From positions 1 through 5,533 of the forward strand of contig JAJZKF010000040.1 in the NCBI GenBank assembly GCA_021804305.1: a stretch of DNA of 5,533 nucleotides. Reading direction: 5' to 3'. Position numbers and translations under genes: made by a program. The stretch comes from Microcaldota archaeon. Lineage in GTDB: Archaea > Micrarchaeota > Micrarchaeia > Micrarchaeales > CABMGC01. Position 1 is the first letter of the stretch. Every line of letters begins with the position of its first letter. The notes beneath the pieces were generated by a model, which searched no databases, was not told where the DNA came from, and saw only the letters and a program-made list of their open reading frames with translations. Positions 1-4,069 of the stretch are shown piece after piece.

Positions 1-549
1 AAAGGCGTCTGCGCCAGTCAGACCATCAATGTCTCTTATCTCGTCTTCGCATTTTGAGAGGATTGCAGAGAACTCCTTTATTCCCTCAAAGACCAGCAGC
101 GTCTTTCTTGCCTCTTCAAGCCTCTCTTCGGATACGGTCTCGACTGCTCGCCCTATCTTCTTTGTAAGGTTCTCCTTTGAGAGGAAAGTCGGGGTAGCAC
201 TTATCGGCTTTTCCCAGATTACCTTTTCTGTCTGGGTTTCATAGACCTTGATTGTTATGCCGTTGGATAGAACCGAGTAAGGCGTCTTTAGCAGCAGCCC
301 GTAAGATATGATTTGCCTCTCATACAAGTCCAAATTCTCTGTTGGGTTCTTTCCATCAACGACCATCACAGGGACGCCCTTGATGTTTATCACCATGTCG
401 GGATAGACATATTTGCCCCTTCCTATCTCTATTGCCTTCTCATGCTCTATCTCGCCCTTTGCCTTCTCGCTGTATCCGAGCTTTTCAAGGACGGGGATAA
501 TCGCTTTTATGATTACGTCTATCTCTGAATTGTCCTCAAAATCAGTCAT
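1..549 (-). CDS. Type I restriction (HsdR) N-terminal-type PD-(D/E)XK nuclease domain protein, 3' end cut by window edge
   Basis: The first 183 residues are visible and the frame is open to the left edge. The segment looks like the HsdR N-terminal nuclease domain found in type I restriction enzymes and some fused methyltransferases. Visible motifs are a Pro-Asp pair at residues 50-51, a hydrophobic strand, and Asp65-Gly66-Lys67 as the D/E-x-K half of the active site. After these come Gln79 and Tyr83, matching the QxxxY motif of HsdR and RecB-like nucleases, and a strand with SNG at 95-97. Residues 130-183 are helical and charged. The ATG at 549-547 overlaps the stop of the upstream small gene by 4 bp (ATGA), which implies translational coupling. 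Whether a helicase, a methylase or nothing more follows cannot be seen, so the full protein could be HsdR, a methylase fusion, or a short nuclease. Confidence 0.75.
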   Translation of the reverse strand, partial: MTDFEDNSEIDVIIKAIIPVLEKLGYSEKAKGEIEHEKAIEIGRGKYVYPDMVINIKGVPVMVVDGKNPTENLDLYERQIISYGLLLKTPYSVLSNGITIKVYETQTEKVIWEKPISATPTFLSKENLTKKIGRAVETVSEERLEEARKTLLVFEGIKEFSAILSKCEDEIRDIDGLTGADAF

Positions 550-713
550 TTCTTAGCACCCTTCTTCTTTTCGCTGTCTATCAATTCGGCCAGTTTGCTC
601 TGCAAAAACTTAGAGAGGTTTAAAAAATGAGTTTGGACATATTCTTCTTGCTCAGGAAGAATGGAAACAGATTTGACGACAACTCGTTCTTCGGGTTTTT
701 TGGTCTTGCCCAT
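546..713 (-). CDS. Small ribbon-helix-helix-like DNA-binding protein (55 aa)
   Basis: This complete ORF is short and starts MGKTKKPEERVVVKSVSI. The predicted pattern is a basic, disordered N-terminus (1-9), a beta strand (about 11-18, VVVKSVSI), a first helix (about 20-30, starting LPEQEEYV), a turn, and a second helix (about 32-48, starting NLSKFLQ), with a lysine-rich tail. That order and length match ribbon-helix-helix repressors and antitoxins, which bind DNA as dimers through the strand. Its stop overlaps the start of the nuclease-domain gene in an ATGA junction, so the two are one operon. A TATA box lies about 25 bp upstream of the ATG, leaving essentially no leader. An autorepressor or operon regulator acting on the divergent region at 714-838 is a reasonable inference. 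The fold call rests on pattern alone, and an antitoxin role is possible but unsupported. Confidence 0.6.
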   Translation of the reverse strand: MGKTKKPEERVVVKSVSILPEQEEYVQTHFLNLSKFLQSKLAELIDSEKKKGAKK

Positions 714-734
714 GATATTATTAGAATAGGTGGC

Positions 735-742
735 TTTATATA
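735..742 (-). promoter_or_regulatory. TATA box for the minus-strand RHH-nuclease operon
   Basis: On the minus strand this reads TATATAAA, preceded by AAGTAAGG. Its centre is about 25 bp upstream of the ATG at 713, the usual archaeal TATA-to-start distance, so the transcript is predicted to be leaderless. Confidence 0.6.
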
Positions 743-759
743 CCTTACTTAGTTTCCAG

Positions 760-823
760 AAGATATGTAAGTTATATAGAAAGCTTTATATATCTTGTCA
801 ATTATATATCTTATATAAGATAT
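760..823. repeat. Array of four AAGATAT/ATATCTT half-sites in the divergent promoter region
   Basis: The heptamer occurs as AAGATAT at 760-766 and 817-823, and as its inverse ATATCTT at 790-796 and 806-812. Two longer direct repeats contain it: AAGATATGTAA at 760-770 and 817-827, and TTATATATCTT at 786-796 and 802-812. The inner pair forms a perfect palindrome over the plus-strand TATA box. The array lies between divergent genes next to a putative RHH protein, so it may be its operator array. Alternatively it may belong to the left end of the transposable element. AT-rich archaeal promoter DNA makes some chance repetition likely. Confidence 0.5.
806..823. promoter_or_regulatory. 18-bp perfect palindrome overlapping the transposase TATA box
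   Basis: ATATCTTATATAAGATAT is perfectly self-complementary. It contains TTATATAA at 811-818, centred 24-25 bp before the transposase ATG at 839, so this is the predicted TATA box of a leaderless transposase transcript. A protein bound to the palindrome would compete directly with TATA-binding protein, so the site could act as an operator. Confidence 0.55.
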
Positions 824-838
824 GTAAAAGGTGCGTAT

Positions 839-2080
839 ATGCAAAGGCTACAAACCCTATTGAAACAAAGGAAAGAAAGAGGCATGGTAATTGCCTCAAC
901 TCAGAAGATAAAGCACAACAAAGGGGTATGGCTCGTTCCGTCTGCCACTAACCCGTCAAAGAAGTATGAGGTATCGTTCAGCTTGGAAGGCGGACGTTGC
1001 ACCTGCGAGGACTACAAGGAAAGGGGTATCAGGTGCAAGCACCTGTTCGCAGTTGATATAGTCATAACCAAGAAGTTCAACAAGGACGGCACAACTACCG
1101 TAACGCAGACAAAGAGGATTACCTATCCCCAGAACTGGCCAGCATACGATAAGGCTTCCATACAGCAGAAGGAGCTATTCCAGAAGCTTCTGCACGATAT
1201 ATGCGCCTCAATCCAAGAGCCTACCTATACCTTCGGGCGTCCTTCTTACCCTCTCAGGGATATGGTCTTTAGCTCAACGCTAAAGGTCTATTCTACGTTC
1301 AGCCTCAGAAGGTTCTCAACAGACATGAAGGAAGCTCAGGCTAAGGGATATGTTGAGAAAACCCCTTACTACTCTACTGTGGCTCGCTTCATGGAGAGCG
1401 AGGAACTAACGCAGATAATCAAAGACCTTATCCTCACTACTGCGCTACCGCTAAAGGCCGTTGAGAGCAGATTCGGGATAGACGCAACTGGCTTTAGCCC
1501 TTGCAGGTTTAGCCGATGGTTCGTTCATAAATACGGAAAGGACGCCGATATGCGTATGAAGTGGTTTAAGCTGAGCGTCGTTAATGGCTCTGCAACCCAC
1601 ATAGTAACGAGTTGCGAGGTAACGTCCGCCCTTGTTAGCGACATGATGATGCTACCCTCTCTTACCCACGAAACAAACGAGAACTTCAACATGAAGGAAC
1701 TCTCGGCGGACAAGGGATACCTATCTGACGCCAATCTGATGCACCTTGACAGGCTCGGCGTTCAAGCTTATATCCCGTTCAAGACCAATAATAAAGCCGA
1801 TAGCAAAACCCAGTCTCAGATATGGAATAACGCATACAACTACTTCACTTTCAATCAGGTGCAGTTCCTACAGCATTATCACGAGAGGAGCAATACTGAG
1901 ACTGTAATGCACATGGTTAAGAGCAAGTTCGGCGACTTCCTGAGAAGCAAGAGCGAAACGGCCTGCATAAATGAGATACTGCTGAAAGTCCTCTGTCATA
2001 ATATTTGCGTAGTGATACAGGAAATGTTTGAACTCGGAATAAAGCCTGAGTTCTGGGGTGCTAAGATGGCTGTTGCATAA
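839..2080 (+). CDS. DDE transposase with N-terminal SWIM zinc finger (413 aa, intact)
   Basis: This is a complete cut-and-paste-type transposase. A SWIM zinc finger of the form CxC...CxH is formed by Cys54, Cys56, Cys66 and His68 and probably helps bind DNA. The catalytic RNase H-fold domain follows: Asp215 in RFGIDATGF, Asp291 in SADKGY, and Glu354. The last lies within Tyr347-x2-Arg350-x3-Glu354-x6-Lys361, the YREK signature of IS4/IS5-related transposases. No acidic residue is missing and there is no frameshift, so it may be active. The ATG at 839 is favoured because a TATA box is centred about 25 bp upstream; the next methionine (residue 16) would also keep the zinc finger. No second reading frame or passenger gene is seen within the element. 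The exact IS family is not assigned, and domestication as a regulator is a less likely alternative. Confidence 0.9.
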   Translation: MQRLQTLLKQRKERGMVIASTQKIKHNKGVWLVPSATNPSKKYEVSFSLEGGRCTCEDYKERGIRCKHLFAVDIVITKKFNKDGTTTVTQTKRITYPQNWPAYDKASIQQKELFQKLLHDICASIQEPTYTFGRPSYPLRDMVFSSTLKVYSTFSLRRFSTDMKEAQAKGYVEKTPYYSTVARFMESEELTQIIKDLILTTALPLKAVESRFGIDATGFSPCRFSRWFVHKYGKDADMRMKWFKLSVVNGSATHIVTSCEVTSALVSDMMMLPSLTHETNENFNMKELSADKGYLSDANLMHLDRLGVQAYIPFKTNNKADSKTQSQIWNNAYNYFTFNQVQFLQHYHERSNTETVMHMVKSKFGDFLRSKSETACINEILLKVLCHNICVVIQEMFELGIKPEFWGAKMAVA

Positions 2081-2116
2081 GTGGAAAACCTGTTGCGAAA
2101 GTGCTACTTATGCAAC
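2072..2116. repeat. Inverted repeat with 11-bp perfect arms spanning the transposase stop codon
   Basis: GTTGCATAAGT at 2072-2082 is the exact reverse complement of ACTTATGCAAC at 2106-2116, with a 23-nt spacer. The left arm includes the TAA stop of the transposase. Inside the spacer, TGTTGCGAAAGTGC (2091-2104) is an imperfect direct copy of TGTTGCATAAGTGG (2071-2084) at a 20-bp spacing. The set could be transposase-binding sites near the right end, or an RNA hairpin at the end of the mRNA. No T-run follows directly, so it is not a standard terminator. Confidence 0.65.
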
Positions 2117-2150
2117 AAAGCCGCGGCGCATGAATTTTACCATAAACCAC

Positions 2151-2158
2151 TTTTATTT
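2151..2158 (+). terminator. Possible T-rich archaeal termination tract after the transposase gene
   Basis: TTTTATTT lies about 70 bp after the transposase stop. Archaeal RNA polymerase often terminates at T-rich non-template tracts without a hairpin. The tract is short and the surrounding DNA is AT-rich, so support is weak. Confidence 0.25.
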
Positions 2159-2165
2159 ACTTAAG

Positions 2166-2173
2166 TATATAAA
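2166..2173 (+). promoter_or_regulatory. Alternative upstream TATA-like box
   Basis: TATATAAA predicts a transcript start near 2195. This would serve an alternative TTG start at 2229 in the membrane-protein frame, which has GGAGG at 2221-2225 only 3 nt before it. The TATA box at 2265-2272 gives a better fit to the membrane-protein gene, so this one may be secondary, may reflect AT-rich chance, or may drive outward transcription from the insertion sequence. Confidence 0.25.
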
Positions 2174-2229
2174 CTTATATCAAAATAATCAAATAGGTTT
2201 TTATATCTTGCGTGGGGCTTGGAGGATTT

Positions 2230-2246
2230 TGTGCGAGGCTCGCACA
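2230..2246. promoter_or_regulatory. 17-bp palindrome upstream of the membrane-protein operon promoter (candidate operator)
   Basis: TGTGCGAGGCTCGCACA has perfect 8-bp arms around a single central G. It is GC-rich within otherwise AT-rich DNA and ends about 18 bp before the TATA box at 2265. That position suits an activator or repressor acting on the downstream genes. No copy was noticed before the ATPase gene. Confidence 0.5.
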
Positions 2247-2264
2247 TCGCAGAACTGGAAGGCA

Positions 2265-2272
2265 TTTAAATA
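2265..2272 (+). promoter_or_regulatory. TATA box for the two-gene membrane-protein operon
   Basis: TTTAAATA, within the 11-bp string TTTAAATACTT, is identical to the box in front of the ATPase gene at 4039-4049. A start about 25 bp downstream (near 2294) would give a leader of roughly 13 nt before the GTG at 2307. Confidence 0.55.
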
Positions 2273-2306
2273 CTTAATATTCTTAAAGAGTATATCAAGA
2301 ACTGCG

Positions 2307-3149
2307 GTGCGTTATTTGGCATTAAACTTCAAGACAATACTGTTCGCTGTGCTCTTTATTTCTGCATTTGTGTTGCTGATACTGGAGTTCGTGCTCCCTC
2401 TGGGGCCTTTGGTCTCATCACTGCTCGCGGTGATTGCCCTGATCCTGGACGTACTGGCATTCTCTGTACGCTTCTATTCGTATATCTTTGTCCCATTCCT
2501 GCACATGAAGGACAAGAAGGTTGTACTGAGCAACGAAGAGGCGTACGTGCTGTCCCCTACTGAAAACTCGATAATAACGCGTAGCGGGGACAGGATCTTC
2601 GCTACAGTGTTTGTAAAGATACCGGTATACAAGTCAGGGACGGAGATGACAGATGAGGAGAGGATATCTTTCGCAAAGCTGTTCGGAAGCCTTGCCACGC
2701 TAAGCACATCTCCGGTGAGGATAACCTCGCAGGTATACATAATAAACAAGGACGAATATATCTCCCAGATAAGGGAAAGGCTTGACAAGGCTGAGATTAC
2801 ATACAGGCAGGTAAGCGAGGACAAGACCGCAGCCAAGGGTGCTGTCGAGAGGGCCAACGGAGAGATAACAATGTGGCACAACATGCTTGACAATATAGTG
2901 CAGGCCGAGTCTCACGCCCTTGTGACATTCGCCACGGTAACCGCGGAGGGAGGCACTGATGAGGAGGCGACCAACGTAGCGATACAGCGCGGAGACGAGA
3001 TAGCTGCAGGGATAGGCGCCACTCTAGGCGTCACCCCAACTATAGTCTCTGGTGACGAGCTCCTCCTGTTCGTGGACCCTGAGAGGGCAGTGCCTTATTC
3101 CACGATATCGGAGGGGATACGTGAGAACACAAAAATGCAGGCGATATGA
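2307..3149 (+). CDS. Membrane protein with a two-helix hairpin and a VirB4 N-terminal-like domain (copy 1)
   Basis: From the proposed GTG the protein has 280 residues. Two hydrophobic segments (about 10-30 and 35-62) form a hairpin, followed by a soluble, probably cytoplasmic domain with strands around 88-108 (SIITRSGDRIFATVFVKI) and a long charged helix region. Its C-terminal half has a Trp-containing helix, then LVTFATVTAEGGTDEEA, a helix, and a short strand SGDELLLFVDPE. That order resembles the N-terminal domain of VirB4/TraC ATPases, and the hairpin recalls VirB3/PrgI. The frame is open back to an ATG at 2058 inside the transposase gene, but that stretch crosses the promoter and lacks plausible coding character. 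GTG 2307 fits the TATA box at 2265; TTG 2229 or TTG 2316 are alternatives. The stop overlaps the next gene's ATG by 4 bp. The family assignment is inference from architecture. Confidence 0.75.
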   Translation: MRYLALNFKTILFAVLFISAFVLLILEFVLPLGPLVSSLLAVIALILDVLAFSVRFYSYIFVPFLHMKDKKVVLSNEEAYVLSPTENSIITRSGDRIFATVFVKIPVYKSGTEMTDEERISFAKLFGSLATLSTSPVRITSQVYIINKDEYISQIRERLDKAEITYRQVSEDKTAAKGAVERANGEITMWHNMLDNIVQAESHALVTFATVTAEGGTDEEATNVAIQRGDEIAAGIGATLGVTPTIVSGDELLLFVDPERAVPYSTISEGIRENTKMQAI

Positions 3150-3973
3150 TGGATGAAGAAACGATCATGTACCTTGGAAGCTGCCTGATGGTGACGTTTC
3201 TAGCAATATACTTCTCCACTGCAGATGGCCCGTTAGCAGGGGTAGTCATACTGCTCTCTGTGGTGGCTATGGTTCTGATAGCCGTGATAAACTACGCTGA
3301 CTATCTCGTATTCCCTCTGATAACGTCCCTGCTCAATACCAGCATAATACCAGCACTGGACTATTACATTCCAAAGAAGCAGAACTGCGTGATGAAGAGT
3401 GTGAACGGCATTTACTACGCCACAGGATACCTCACCGCAAACATCTACAATTACGTATTCAAGGAGGAGAAGAACCTTGAGGATGATTCACACCTTGCTG
3501 GGGGTACAGGAGTCTGGGAGAGGATAGTGATGAACAGCAAGTTCCCGTTCAAGTTCCATATGATAGCCTCGGCTGAGGAGATCCAGAAATACAGGGATGA
3601 CATAGAAGGAAGGAGAGGCGCAGCTGAGTTTCAACTCTCAAGAGAGATGCAGGCAACAAACCCGCACCAGACAGTAATAGACGAGCTGCAGGCAAAGATA
3701 AACATTGCGCAGGCGCTTATGGACAGGCTTTCCGGAGGAGAAAGACCCCTTGACCTGATAATGTATGTAGAAACCACAGCTTACGGGGTGAGCGAAAAGG
3801 CTGCTGCGGACATGCTGGATGCGCAGGTATCGCAGCTCCAGACCATGCTCGTTGGATTTGACTTGAGCGTAAGCAGGATTGTAGGAAGAGAGCTGTACAT
3901 CCTCTTCGGATTCACGCACAGGCTCCCAACCACGATTGACGAAATGGCAGGCGTGTTCAACAAACAGGGATAG
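3146..3973 (+). CDS. Membrane protein with a two-helix hairpin and a VirB4 N-terminal-like domain (copy 2)
   Basis: This 275-residue protein starts at the ATG overlapping the previous stop (ATGA), so its translation is probably coupled to it; a second in-frame ATG follows at once. Hydrophobic segments lie at about 7-24 and 29-48, with a further apolar stretch near 53-69. The soluble part begins around 72. A long charged, glutamine-rich helical region (about 150-195) is followed by a strand containing DLIMYVETTAYGVSEKAA, a helix, then VGRELYILFGFTHRLPTTIDE. This order parallels copy 1, including the aromatic-polar strand followed by a Gly and acidic turn, and the late helix ending before a Gly-x-Glu-Leu strand. 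The two therefore look like diverged tandem paralogues. Like copy 1 it may supply the membrane anchor and N-terminal module for the ATPase encoded next. No catalytic motif is seen. Confidence 0.8.
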   Translation: MMDEETIMYLGSCLMVTFLAIYFSTADGPLAGVVILLSVVAMVLIAVINYADYLVFPLITSLLNTSIIPALDYYIPKKQNCVMKSVNGIYYATGYLTANIYNYVFKEEKNLEDDSHLAGGTGVWERIVMNSKFPFKFHMIASAEEIQKYRDDIEGRRGAAEFQLSREMQATNPHQTVIDELQAKINIAQALMDRLSGGERPLDLIMYVETTAYGVSEKAAADMLDAQVSQLQTMLVGFDLSVSRIVGRELYILFGFTHRLPTTIDEMAGVFNKQG

Positions 3974-4038
3974 TCATGGTGCATCCGGGGCTATGCGGCT
4001 GCGGCGAAAGGCCTGGCATTGAGCCTCAGAATTTCAAG

Positions 4039-4046
4039 TTTAAATA
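4039..4046 (+). promoter_or_regulatory. TATA box for the ATPase gene
   Basis: TTTAAATA, in the same 11-bp context (TTTAAATACTT) as the box at 2265, is centred about 27 bp before the ATG at 4070. The transcript would be leaderless or have a few nucleotides of leader. The GGTGGGGG just before the ATG could act weakly in ribosome binding only if transcription starts further upstream, for example by read-through from the preceding genes. Confidence 0.55.
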
Positions 4047-4069
4047 CTTTGGCTGAGATTGGTGGGGGT

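Larger units (their letters stand above)
760..2209 (+). mobile_element. Insertion sequence of the DDE (YREK) type; limits approximate and unproven
   Basis: The intact DDE transposase at 839-2080 implies an insertion sequence of about 1.4-1.5 kb. The limits given are the outermost copies of a 7-bp inverted match, AAGATAT at 760-766 and ATATCTT at 2203-2209, which extends poorly inward (about 11 of 20 positions). No convincing longer terminal inverted repeat was found by eye. A 7-bp direct repeat, AATAGGT at 725-731 and 2192-2198, could be a target duplication, but the sequences just inside it do not form matching ends. The call rests on the transposase; the boundaries are weak. Confidence 0.35.

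Noticed and set aside
29..528. Plus-strand open frames opposite the nuclease-domain gene
   Set aside because: The minus-strand frame carries recognisable PD-(D/E)XK and QxxxY motifs; the plus-strand frames are low-complexity shadows.
2072..2116. Inverted repeat read as an intrinsic terminator
   Set aside because: No T-run follows the right arm, the loop is 23 nt, and archaeal termination does not usually rely on such hairpins.
2058..2306. Upstream extension of the first membrane-protein gene to the ATG at 2058
   Set aside because: It would overlap the end of the transposase gene in another frame and run through the inverted repeat, the palindrome and the TATA box. The predicted residues (rich in Cys, Asn, Tyr and Lys) do not look like a domain or signal peptide.
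2474..2893. 139-residue open frame on the minus strand opposite the first membrane-protein gene
   Set aside because: It is an antisense shadow of a well-supported gene. It has Ser/Leu/Val-rich composition and no motif or promoter.
3976..4056. 26-residue ORF starting MVHPGLCGCGE in the gap before the ATPase gene, with AGGGA 5 nt upstream
   Set aside because: It is very short, it overlaps the TATA box of the ATPase gene, and nothing in it is recognisable. It remains possible but is unsupported.
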